Assembly: GCA_027315205.1 (NCBI GenBank)
Contig: DAHUYM010000014.1
Location: 1 to 38,533 of the forward strand
DNA from: Leptospirillum sp.
GTDB taxonomy: Bacteria; Nitrospirota; Leptospirillia; Leptospirillales; Leptospirillaceae
Length of the DNA: 38,533 bases
Direction: 5' to 3'
This document shows, piece by piece, positions 24,526-32,977 of this stretch. Position 1 is the first letter of the stretch; the number at the start of each line of letters is the position of its first letter. The notes under the pieces were generated by a model. The model saw only the letters and a list, made by a program, of their open reading frames with translations. It was not told where the DNA came from and ran no database searches. The position numbers were made by a program, and so were the translations under genes.

Positions 24526-25038
24526 ATGCACACTGTACTGGGAGCGGGAGGCGCAATCGGGGACGAACTGTTGGGGGAACTCTCCAAAAAAGGGGAGCAA
24601 ATCCGTCTGGTGAGCCGGAGGGTTCAGAATGTTCCCGCCCCTGTCCAGAGCGTTTTCCCCGATCTTTTGGACCTTGCCCAAACGACGGAAGCCGTCCCGG
24701 GGTCGACGATCGTCTATCTTCTTGTCGGGTTAGAGTACAACGCGGAGATCTGGAAAGACGAATGGCCACGCATCATGCACAACGCGATCGAGTCGTGCAA
24801 AAGGGCCCGTGCGAAGCTGATCTTTTTCGATAACGTGTATGTGTACGGGAAAATCGGTGGACGCATGACAGAGGAGACCCCTTTCAAACCCCGCAGCCGG
24901 AAAGGAGAGGTCCGGGCCGGAATCGCGACGGCCCCGATGAAAGAGACAAAGTCGGGAAACGTCGACGCGCTGTCGAACAGAAAAAGTCCCCCGATCCGAT
25001 TCCGGAGTTGTATGGGCCTTATACCGAGGGATTTTTAG
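24526..25038 (+). pseudogene. Truncated NAD(P)-dependent epimerase/SDR next to tRNA-Lys
   Basis: 170 aa from the ATG at 24526, with GGAGG just upstream. The Rossmann start is good: HTVLGAGGAIGDELLGELSKKGE, VYLLVGLEYNAEIWKDEWPRIM, and AKLIFFDNVYVYGKIGG with the Tyr of the extended-SDR motif. It runs to KGEVRAGIATAPMKETKSGNVDAL, the point where intact relatives continue into a substrate-binding half. Here it breaks into unrelated sequence (SNRKSPPIRFRSC) and stops 33 nt before the 3' end of tRNA-Lys. Intact family members are about 300 aa, so the C-terminal half is missing. It is probably inactive. Confidence 0.75.
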
Positions 25039-25070
25039 AGTCGGGAGGGAATTTAAGTCATAGAGGAATA

Positions 25071-25146
<76 letters not shown>

Positions 25147-25189
25147 GCAAGAGTGATACCAGAATCCACGGCCCAATTCAAGGGAAGGG

Positions 25190-27055
25190 TCAGGGTTTCG
25201 CGACATTCAGGAGGGGAACGCCTCCCAGGAAACCTCGCGACCTCCTCGGTGGAAACATGAGCGGCGCCCTGTCCATCGGGCAGACATTCAGGGCGCAACG
25301 ATGGTTGATGATATGCTCGTGCCATTCCTCTTCAAAAAACGCGATCGATGAGAGGGGAATGTTCGGGGCCGTCGTCCCCAGTCCGCAGATCGACGCTTCC
25401 CGCATGTAGCCCCCGATGTTCTTGATCAGGTCCAGATATTCGGGCTTGCCTTCCCCCTGCAGGATCTTGATGAGGATCTCGTACACGTTCTCCGTACCGT
25501 CCCGGCAAGGCGTGCATTGGCCGCACGACTCGTGGTGCGAGAACGCGGCGATCCAGTAGGCCAGATCCACCATGCACACCGAATCGTCGATCACGATCAC
25601 CGACGCCGATCCCAGGAACGCACCCACCTTGGCGATGGAGGGATAGTCAAGGGACAGGTCGAGATGTTCCGGCAAAAGGAGCTTGCTCGCCGATCCGGCC
25701 GGAAGGAGCGCCTTGAGCGTCCTTCCGTTCGGGATCCCCCCGCCCAGGTCATAGATCAGGTCCCTGAGGGAAAGCCCAAGCGGGACCTCGTAGAGTCCGG
25801 GTTTCTGGATATGGCCCGACAGGCAGAAAAGCTTGGACCCCGGGCTTTTGGGGTTTCCCAGGTTGTAATACCATTCCCCGCCTTTACGGATGATCTCGGG
25901 GATATTCGCCAGCGTCTCGACGTTCTGGACCTCGCTCGGCTTGTCCCAGAGACCGACGTCGGAGATCCTTGGGGGTTTGTTCCGGGGATACCCCCGTTTT
26001 CCCTCCAGGCTGTTGATCATGGAAGTCTCTTCGCCGCAGATATAGGCCCCGGCGCCCCGGTAAACCCGCATCGTGTGGGAGAAGCCGGCTCCCAGGATGT
26101 TATCCCCCATGAAATTGTGCTCTTCCGCTTCCCGGATGGCCTTTTCGAGTATCCGGAATGCGTGGGGATACTCCGCCCGGATATAGATGTAGCTCAATGG
26201 GGCGTCGATGGTGTACGCGGCGATCAGCATCCCCTCGATCAGGCTGTGGGGATCCCGTTCCATGATGTACCGGTCCTTGAACGTGCCCGGTTCGCCCTCG
26301 TCGGCGTTACAGGCCAGATAATGGGGCCGGTTGGGATGGTTCATGACCGCCTCGATCTTGCGGTAGGTCGGGAAGTCTCCACCGCCTCGACCGGCAAGTC
26401 CCGATTTCTTGATCTCCTCCCGGACCTCTTCGCGCGTCATCGACTTCACGACTTTTTCGAATGCCTGGTAGCCTCCGCGTTTTCGGTACGCGTCGAAGTC
26501 CAGGGTAACATCGGACGCGAGCCCTCCGAATGCCATGGTCTCCCCTTTGATGGGGGGACCCGCGGGATAGATCGACTGGACTGTGCGGTCGTGCCGGTAC
26601 TCGTCCAGAACCCGGGAAATGTCGTCCAAAGCCACGTCGGTGTGGACGTCCTCGTCCACCATGAAGCAGGGAGGTCCCGCGCAATGCCCAAGACACTGGG
26701 CGGGACGGATCGTGAACTGCCCGTCCGGTGTGGTTTCCTCGAGACCGATGCCGAGCTCCCGTGAGAACCTTTCGAGCAGTTGGGTCCCTCCCTGGAAGAG
26801 GCACGGGGTGGTCAGGCAAACCCAGATGACGTGCTTTCCCATCGGACTAAAGGAAAAATGCTGGTAGAACGTTCCGATGCCCAGCACCTCGGAGGTCGAA
26901 AGCCCCGTGGCCCGGGCCACGTGTTCGATATCCCTGTCCGAAATGTAATGCTTCCCTTCCATGCAGTGATGGAGAAGAGGGATGACGGCCTGTTCGGGCT
27001 TCTCCCACTTCCGGACGATTTCGTCGAAAACGTCGGCGTCGGGCGCAATGCTCAT
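25190..27055 (-). CDS. NuoE-NuoF fusion, NADH-oxidising diaphorase subunit
   Basis: 621 aa from the ATG at 27055, with AGGAGG upstream. A longer in-frame reading to 27724 overlaps another gene and is rejected. Residues about 1-160 are NuoE-like (thioredoxin-fold [2Fe-2S]) with Cys80, Cys85, Cys121 and Cys125 (CLTTPC, CLGHC). Residues about 175-610 are NuoF-like, with AGRGGGDFPTYRK (FMN/NADH), NADEGEPGTFKDR, YICGEETSMINSLEG, and the [4Fe-4S] ligands ESCGQCTPCRDG and SICG. Such fusions occur in HoxF and FdsB diaphorases and in some complex I clusters. No other nuo, hox or fds gene is in the window, so the partner complex cannot be assigned. Confidence 0.92.
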   Translation of the reverse strand: MSIAPDADVFDEIVRKWEKPEQAVIPLLHHCMEGKHYISDRDIEHVARATGLSTSEVLGIGTFYQHFSFSPMGKHVIWVCLTTPCLFQGGTQLLERFSRELGIGLEETTPDGQFTIRPAQCLGHCAGPPCFMVDEDVHTDVALDDISRVLDEYRHDRTVQSIYPAGPPIKGETMAFGGLASDVTLDFDAYRKRGGYQAFEKVVKSMTREEVREEIKKSGLAGRGGGDFPTYRKIEAVMNHPNRPHYLACNADEGEPGTFKDRYIMERDPHSLIEGMLIAAYTIDAPLSYIYIRAEYPHAFRILEKAIREAEEHNFMGDNILGAGFSHTMRVYRGAGAYICGEETSMINSLEGKRGYPRNKPPRISDVGLWDKPSEVQNVETLANIPEIIRKGGEWYYNLGNPKSPGSKLFCLSGHIQKPGLYEVPLGLSLRDLIYDLGGGIPNGRTLKALLPAGSASKLLLPEHLDLSLDYPSIAKVGAFLGSASVIVIDDSVCMVDLAYWIAAFSHHESCGQCTPCRDGTENVYEILIKILQGEGKPEYLDLIKNIGGYMREASICGLGTTAPNIPLSSIAFFEEEWHEHIINHRCALNVCPMDRAPLMFPPRRSRGFLGGVPLLNVAKP

Positions 27056-27223
27056 TGAAACCTCCTCCCCGGATCCCGGATCCGGTTGCCTTTCAAGCGT
27101 TGTTCGGTTACAAAAGAGACCAGTGAGAAAGTGTTTCCATGGGCCGAAACCCGGATTTGGGGCGGTTTCGAAGGCTAAAAACGTCGGGGAATTCGATGTC
27201 CCCGTAAAAGACGAAGGTCGACG

Positions 27224-27850
27224 ATGATTGCAGGACATGGGAGGACGTTGGGTTTTCGTCTCCCTTTCATGCTCGCCCTTTTCCTCGCGGCTTCTTGCGC
27301 CACCATCGCGCCGGAGAAGCCTTACTCGGAAACCGGAACGGTTCCCACGGACCCCGAGGAGACGCGGACGATTCTTATGGGCCTCCAGAAAACCCATCCG
27401 GGCATCCATATCGAAGCGGAGCTCGCGCCGGTGAAAAAGGGGACCGAAACGCGCCTGACGGTGCGCACCCGGAAAACGGTGCACATGATCAATTCGGGGT
27501 TCCTGGAGTACAACGGGGTCGAACGCCGGTACCCCAAATGCTACCACTGGTTCTATATCACCCGCTCTTTCGACACGGCGTGCGGCGACAGCCCGATCAA
27601 GGGTTCGGTGACGGCCCTCTTCGGTGACGGCGTCGGTCTTGGTGCCCTCTTCGACATCGTTCAGCTCGCCCGATATCCGTTCACCTACGTCAACGTCGAT
27701 CGCCCCGATCCTGCCAAAACCCACCTGATCATGGAAAAGATGAAACGGGAGGCCGCACGCCGTCGGGTCAAGGCCCAGGGGGTTTCAGGGAAAAAGTCCC
27801 CACCTTCCCTTCACTATCCCGAGTCTCAGGTTGTTGGACTGCGCGAGTAA
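27224..27850 (+). CDS. Lipoprotein, function unknown
   Basis: 208 aa, ATG with GAAGG upstream. The signal sequence LPFMLALFLAASC ends in a lipobox LAASC, so the mature chain is probably lipid-anchored at the Cys. It is a basic protein with two further cysteines (PKCYHW, DTACGDS) that may pair. It also has a hydrophobic patch GSVTALFGDGVGLGALFDIVQ near residue 130-150, which could insert in or touch the membrane. No family is recognised. It diverges from the NuoEF gene. Confidence 0.75.
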   Translation: MIAGHGRTLGFRLPFMLALFLAASCATIAPEKPYSETGTVPTDPEETRTILMGLQKTHPGIHIEAELAPVKKGTETRLTVRTRKTVHMINSGFLEYNGVERRYPKCYHWFYITRSFDTACGDSPIKGSVTALFGDGVGLGALFDIVQLARYPFTYVNVDRPDPAKTHLIMEKMKREAARRRVKAQGVSGKKSPPSLHYPESQVVGLRE

Positions 27851-28297
27851 CGAGGGCCGGATCGGAGAAGAGCCGGATCAGCCTGTCGGACGCCGACGTC
27901 CGGACCGGCGGAGGGGTCTCGGAACCGCGGGGACACGGACGGCAGCCCTTCGGGGTATCAGGACCAAAGCCAGGGCGAAGAAAAGAGCGAAGACCAGAAA
28001 TGTGCTGCCAAGAGCGGACGTCATGATCGATCTCTCTTTCCACGGAAAGAGCCCGTCTGGTTCGAAACGGTTCCTTTCCGGAAAGGGTTCCGGATGCCGG
28101 GAGAAAGCGGGTCGCTTCCTTCTCCGAAACGATTCAAAAGTCCCGTTCGGTGCCGATCTTGAACACGTCCGGGTCCATGTTTCGACTATATCTCCCGCCT
28201 CTCGGGACTGTCAACCTTTTTCTGAACCCCCTGCCATTCGCGAGTCGGGAACCGGCGCGGCCGGATGGGGCTCCTGAATATGGGGGACAGGGGTGAC
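27851..28297. other. Intergenic region before the methyltransferase gene
   Basis: Apart from the candidate 48-aa minus-strand ORF, I see no gene. Longer frames on both strands are Arg/Pro-rich shadows without ribosome sites. Confidence 0.5.
27878..28024 (-). CDS. Possible 48-aa single-span membrane protein
   Basis: ATG at 28024 with AAAGAGAGA upstream. Residues about 5-22 (LGSTFLVFALFFALALVL) form one clear transmembrane segment, followed by a very basic tail (RRAAVRV, PLRRSGRRRPTG). The inside-positive arrangement and an otherwise empty intergenic stretch make it plausible. It is too short for homology reasoning. Confidence 0.35.
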   Translation of the reverse strand: MTSALGSTFLVFALFFALALVLIPRRAAVRVPAVPRPLRRSGRRRPTG

Positions 28298-29647
28298 ATG
28301 GATCGGGCTCCCGACCGTTTCTCCCTGACCTGGAAAGGGAAAGAGGACGCGCTCCGGATCCTGGCCGAAACGGCCCCGGAATCCCCCGAACCCGTCAAGG
28401 CCCAGTCCGTTGCGTTCGAACGGGCACCCCACCTCTTCTTCGAAGGGGACAACATCTCGGTCCTGAAGTTCCTCCACAAGGAATTCCGGGACACCGTATC
28501 GGCGATCTATATCGATCCCCCCTACAACACGGGACAGATGATCGCCTTCGAAGACCGATATTTCGAACGGGTCCGGGCTTCCCGTCCGGAAGGTCTGGAA
28601 GGAACGCCCTACACCGGCGACGCCGCACGGAGCGACCGCGACCCTTCGCCCTGGCTCTCCCTCATGTATCCCCGGCTCATCCTGGCGCACCGTCTCCTGG
28701 GGCCGGAAGGCGCCCTCTTCGTCAGCATCGACGACCGGTCGGTCCACCATCTCCGGATCCTTCTGGACGAGATTTTCGGTCCCCACAACCACGTGTCGAC
28801 CGTCGTGTGGAGAAAAAAAGTCGTCCGGGGCCGGGGCCATCGGCATGTCATCCCCCAGACCGAATACGTCGTGATCTATGCGCGGAACATCCGGACGCTC
28901 CCCCCGTTTTCCGAACCCCTCACCTCCGAAATGGTGGAGGAGTATCTTCTGAAGGACGAATTCGGTCCGTACAAACTTATCCCCCTCGCCAAATCCGGGA
29001 CGGGCCATTCTCCCCGACCGAACCTCGCCTACCGGATCGAGGCGCCGGACGGGACATGGATCCCCTGTCCCACCCACCAATGGCGATGGAGCGAAAGCAC
29101 TCTGAAGAAACGAAAAGACGAAATCGTCTTCCGTAAAAATCGCCGGGGGGAATGGACGATCCACACGAAACAGCGATTGATCCTGGACGGCCGGCAGCGG
29201 CGGAAAACCCCGGTGTCCTACTACGACCGGGTGACGACCTCCGAAGGAACGCGGGAACTGAAAAAGCTGTTCGGCGCGGCGGTCTTCGACTTCCCAAAGC
29301 CCACGCGGCTCGTAAAGGACCTCATCTCCTGGATGTCCCCCCCGGGGGAACCCGGGGAAAGGATCGTCCTCGATTTTTTCGGGGGAACCTGCACAACCGC
29401 CCAGGCAGTTCTGGAACTGAACGAGGAAGACGGCGGGCGACGGCGCTTCATCGTGATCCAGGACCCCGGGCAGGGGCCGGAAAACCGTCCGAATGTGGCG
29501 GAATTCGGGAAGGAACGCATCCGCAAGACCATAGAAAACCTTCGGGAATCCCGTGCCGACAAACATACGGAAAACGGTTTCCATAACCTCGGCTTCAGGG
29601 TCTATCGCCTGTTCCACGGCCCGGAGACGTCTTCCGGGCTTCGCTAG
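28298..29647 (+). CDS. Orphan DNA adenine methyltransferase, type III Mod-like
   Basis: 449 aa from the ATG at 28298 with AGGGGTGAC upstream. The in-frame ATGs at 28265 and 28280 are alternatives. It transfers a methyl group from S-adenosylmethionine to adenine N6 in DNA. It is of beta class: the catalytic DPPYNTG (about residue 73-79) comes first. The SAM-binding FxGxxT block (VLDFFGGTCTTAQAVLEL) is near the C-terminus, with SPWLSLMYPRLILAHRLLGPEGALFVSIDD in between. No restriction subunit follows: the neighbour is a convergent comEC. It may therefore be a solitary epigenetic or anti-restriction enzyme. The central target-recognition part is short. Confidence 0.9.
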   Translation: MDRAPDRFSLTWKGKEDALRILAETAPESPEPVKAQSVAFERAPHLFFEGDNISVLKFLHKEFRDTVSAIYIDPPYNTGQMIAFEDRYFERVRASRPEGLEGTPYTGDAARSDRDPSPWLSLMYPRLILAHRLLGPEGALFVSIDDRSVHHLRILLDEIFGPHNHVSTVVWRKKVVRGRGHRHVIPQTEYVVIYARNIRTLPPFSEPLTSEMVEEYLLKDEFGPYKLIPLAKSGTGHSPRPNLAYRIEAPDGTWIPCPTHQWRWSESTLKKRKDEIVFRKNRRGEWTIHTKQRLILDGRQRRKTPVSYYDRVTTSEGTRELKKLFGAAVFDFPKPTRLVKDLISWMSPPGEPGERIVLDFFGGTCTTAQAVLELNEEDGGRRRFIVIQDPGQGPENRPNVAEFGKERIRKTIENLRESRADKHTENGFHNLGFRVYRLFHGPETSSGLR

Positions 29648-31248
29648 ATCCCCAACATCCATTTCACATTATTCGCTTCCGTCCGGACGTCATATGAGGG
29701 AATCCATTTGGCCTGTACCCCCGGCCCCAGGGCCCGGTCCGGGACGAGGGATTTCGGCTGCCCCTCGGTCAAGGCGACCAGAACCAGAATCGCGGTCGCA
29801 GAAAGCAGGACCGTCCCTTGTTTTACGCTCGCATTCCTCCCCAGAAGGGATCCGATCGCCCCCCACAGGGTGATGAAGGCGGCCGGGGAAAGGGCCGGCA
29901 TGGGGATCTGCCCGTGAGGAAGCCGTGAAAAGAAGGTCACCAACCCCAGGACGGAACGCCCGAGCGCTTCGAGAATCTCCGTCGGAAGGATCCATCCGTG
30001 GGGAAAGAACCCCAGGATCCCCGCATACACGAACCCCGCCGGAAGAAGAATGTCACCCGCCAACGGGACCACGATCCCGTTCGACACGATTCCCACCCAG
30101 TCGAACTGCCGGAAGCAAAGCCACAAGAGCGGGCTCGTCGTTGCGGTGATGAAGACTCCCGCCCTGAAGGCCTCCCGAAACCGCTCCCGGTTCCCTTGAT
30201 ATTCCTCACCGCCGGACTCGGCCTTGGCGCGCGACGTCCGGTCCAGGTAGAACACGAGGCCCATGAGGGCCGAGAGTGAGAGATCGAAGGACAAAGACAG
30301 GGGCGCCAGGGGATCCGCGCACATCAGGACGAGCACTGAAAGGCCGAACACATCGTTCCAGGACCAGGCGGGCCGAACCGTCCGGGCAACGAAAAAGAGC
30401 GCCAGCCCGAGAAAGGCCCTCTGGGCGGGCAGGGGTGCTCCGATGAGACCCAGGTAGAGCCCCATGACCAAGAGGACCAGTATGCCCAAAATCCCTCCGA
30501 CAGGGACCCGGACGTATACCTGCCTGAGCGTCACGTCGGGAACCAACCCGAGCAGAAGAAAAACGACTCCCGTGACAAACGTTCCCAGGAGAGCCATATG
30601 CTCTCCGGAGACCGAGAGGAGGTGGAAGACCCCGCTGGACCGGAACGTCTGGGTCAGTTCGGGGGAAAGACGGGACGTGTCGGAAAGGACCATGGCGGAA
30701 AGGGTGCCCGCGACGTCCGGGGAAAACAGGCGTTCGAAACGCCCGGAAAGGGTCTTGCGGGCGCCGGAAAACAGGCGATCCATCGTGATTCCGGACGTCC
30801 GGGCCTTCGAAACCGACAACCGGTCCCACGGGCGGAGAATCCCTTCGAGGTCGATCGGGAGGAACCCGTTTCCGAACATGTGGACGGAGGATTCTCCGGG
30901 GTACGGTCCGAGGGTCGCCGTCACCGTCAGGCAATCTCCCTGACCGAGACTCTCCGCAAGGCGAGACCCGGGAATTCCGATACGGACGGTCCCGTGCGAA
31001 CTGCCGTCGATTTCGGCCGCCAGGACGACCCATTCCATCCTCGGGCCTTGCTCGGCGTCCTGGGTCAGGCATCCGCGGACGACCCGTTCACCGCTTCCGG
31101 TCGCGAGGGAAGGGTTCGGGAAACCCACCCAAAAAAATGTCCAGGCAAAACCCGCCGACACCCACCACAAAGGCTCCGGAAGACCCAGTATCCGCCGGGA
31201 TTTCCGGGTCGCTGCAAGGAACGGGACAAGGAACAGGGAAAGGCACAT
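29644..31248 (-). CDS. comEC: ComEC/Rec2-type DNA-uptake channel, short form
   Basis: 534 aa. ComEC forms the inner-membrane channel for single-stranded DNA in natural transformation. Present are the N-terminal OB-like DUF4131 region (WVVLAAEIDGSSHGTVRIGIPG) and the competence domain with its hallmark FRSSGVFHLLSVSGEHMALLG, followed by many membrane helices. The C-terminal metallo-beta-lactamase-like nuclease domain of full ComEC (total 700-800 aa) is absent. Short forms occur in other bacteria. The first membrane helix seems cut by the ATG at 31248. In-frame sequence upstream (FAFLGSLLFLFFPYFP) reads as the rest of it, with only a CTG at 31335 as possible start. The gene follows glmM closely. 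Confidence 0.88.
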   Translation of the reverse strand: MCLSLFLVPFLAATRKSRRILGLPEPLWWVSAGFAWTFFWVGFPNPSLATGSGERVVRGCLTQDAEQGPRMEWVVLAAEIDGSSHGTVRIGIPGSRLAESLGQGDCLTVTATLGPYPGESSVHMFGNGFLPIDLEGILRPWDRLSVSKARTSGITMDRLFSGARKTLSGRFERLFSPDVAGTLSAMVLSDTSRLSPELTQTFRSSGVFHLLSVSGEHMALLGTFVTGVVFLLLGLVPDVTLRQVYVRVPVGGILGILVLLVMGLYLGLIGAPLPAQRAFLGLALFFVARTVRPAWSWNDVFGLSVLVLMCADPLAPLSLSFDLSLSALMGLVFYLDRTSRAKAESGGEEYQGNRERFREAFRAGVFITATTSPLLWLCFRQFDWVGIVSNGIVVPLAGDILLPAGFVYAGILGFFPHGWILPTEILEALGRSVLGLVTFFSRLPHGQIPMPALSPAAFITLWGAIGSLLGRNASVKQGTVLLSATAILVLVALTEGQPKSLVPDRALGPGVQAKWIPSYDVRTEANNVKWMLGI

Positions 31249-31331
31249 GGGAAAATATGGGAAAAACAGGAAGAGGAGCGAACCCAGGAACGCGAAGGCG
31301 CTTTTTTCGAGAATCCTGGGCGATCCGTCCG

Positions 31332-32699
31332 TCAGCGGGACATCTCGTCGAAATCCTCCGAGACCGCCGCGATAAGTTCGTCGGTGTACTGTTCGATCTG
31401 GCGGGCATCGGGACCCTCGATCATGATCCTGAGAGCCGTTTCCGTACCCGAATATCGAAGGAGCACCCGCCCGCGGACGGGAAGCAGGTCCTTCTCGATC
31501 CGCCGGGAAACCTTCTCCACGCGCTTCAGTTCTTCCAGGGGAACTTTGCGGGCGACCCGAACGGTCTTAAGGATCTGGGGGAAAGGGACATAGTGGGAAG
31601 CCGCCTCGTCCAGCGACCTCCCGTCCTCGGCCAGGATCGAGAGAAGCTGGACGGTGGTCATGAGACCGTCCCCCGTCGTGTGGAAGTCCCGGAAGATCAG
31701 GTGGCCCGACTGCTCCCCTCCGAAGGAGAGGTTGTGGACCTCAAGTTCCTCCAGTACGTACCGGTCCCCCACCTTGGTCTTCCGGACCCTGATTCCTTCC
31801 TTTTCCATGGCCAGGTCGAGCCCCTGGTTGCTCATCACGGTCGTCACGAGGGTGTCGTCCTTCAGGTGGTCCTTTTTCTTCAGGTGGCGCGCGACGATCG
31901 CCATGATCGTGTCCCCGTCAAGCACGCGCCCGGAACCGGTGACAAAGACGGCTCGGTCGGCGTCGCCGTCGAGCCCCACCCCGAGGTGGGCCCCCGATTC
32001 CACGACTTTACGGGCGAGCTCCTCCGGATGGAGCGCCCCGCAGTTCTCGTTGATGTTGGTTCCGTTCGGTGTATTCCCGATGGCCGTCACCTGGGCCCCG
32101 AGTTCCCGCAGCGCCATGGGAGCGACCCGGTAGCCCCCTCCGTTCGCGAGGTCCATGACGATGTGCATGCCGTCGAATTTTTGTTTCCTGGGGATCGTGT
32201 TTTTGATGAATTCGATATAGCGCCCCTCGGCCCCAGACAGGCGCTCGACCTTTCCGATCTGGTCCCCGGTCGGGCGGATACCGTCGATTTCGCTTCCCAG
32301 GACCAGCTCCTCGATCCGGAATTCAATCTCGTCCGGAAGCTTGGACCCCTCGGAGGAAAAGAACTTGATTCCGTTGTCCATATAGGGGTTGTGGCTGGCC
32401 GAGATCATGATCCCCGCATCGGTCCGGAGCGCCCGGGTCAAAAACGCGATTCCCGGCGTGGTGAACGGGCCGACCAGGATCACGTTAACCCCCATCGAGC
32501 AGATTCCGGAGGTCAGCGCATGTTCGAGCATGTACCCCGAAATCCGGGTGTCCTTCCCGATCACGACGGTATGCTCTCCCTTGTAACGCTTGAAGAGATA
32601 CGCCGCGGCACGGCCGAGCCGGAACGCCGTCTCCCCCGTTATGGGCTCGGCGTTGGCCATGCCGCGAATTCCATCGGTTCCGAAGAGGGATCTTTTCAT
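31332..32699 (-). CDS. glmM: Phosphoglucosamine mutase
   Basis: 455 aa, the standard length. It converts glucosamine-6-phosphate to glucosamine-1-phosphate for peptidoglycan and lipopolysaccharide precursors in the cytoplasm. All four domains are visible: the start FGTDGIRGMAN; the phosphoserine loop ISASHNPYMDNG with Ser102; the metal loop GLDGDADRAVF; the sugar loop FGGEQSGHLIF; and the phosphate-binding RYSGTETALRIM near the C-terminus. It heads a minus-strand unit with comEC, whose frame follows immediately. Confidence 0.97.
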   Translation of the reverse strand: MKRSLFGTDGIRGMANAEPITGETAFRLGRAAAYLFKRYKGEHTVVIGKDTRISGYMLEHALTSGICSMGVNVILVGPFTTPGIAFLTRALRTDAGIMISASHNPYMDNGIKFFSSEGSKLPDEIEFRIEELVLGSEIDGIRPTGDQIGKVERLSGAEGRYIEFIKNTIPRKQKFDGMHIVMDLANGGGYRVAPMALRELGAQVTAIGNTPNGTNINENCGALHPEELARKVVESGAHLGVGLDGDADRAVFVTGSGRVLDGDTIMAIVARHLKKKDHLKDDTLVTTVMSNQGLDLAMEKEGIRVRKTKVGDRYVLEELEVHNLSFGGEQSGHLIFRDFHTTGDGLMTTVQLLSILAEDGRSLDEAASHYVPFPQILKTVRVARKVPLEELKRVEKVSRRIEKDLLPVRGRVLLRYSGTETALRIMIEGPDARQIEQYTDELIAAVSEDFDEMSR

Positions 32700-32977
32700 T
32701 TTTTCCGGTTCTCCCTGTATCGATCGAATAGTGAATATCCCTGAACCTCGAAGCCCATTTTACCAAAAAAGACGGTGAATGCGACCGCTTCCCGTCAGAA
32801 CCTTCGTTTGTCGCATCATCTGAAGGTCTCTTCGGAACGACCCGCCCCGGTCAAAAGTCCGGTCCGAACATGGCATACTATCAAAAGATCCGAACACGGA
32901 CGGACACGACACGGGATTACCGTCGCCCGGACCACGTCTCATAACCATGAACCTGTCACGCACCAGGGAGGAGCGCC

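Noticed and set aside
27831-28277. 148-codon plus-strand frame between the lipoprotein and the methyltransferase
   Set aside because: Arg/Gly/Pro-rich composition typical of a shadow frame in GC-rich DNA, no ribosome site and no family features.
28298-31248. A complete type III restriction-modification system
   Set aside because: Only the Mod-like subunit is present; the adjacent gene is comEC on the opposite strand, and no helicase/nuclease Res motifs are visible.
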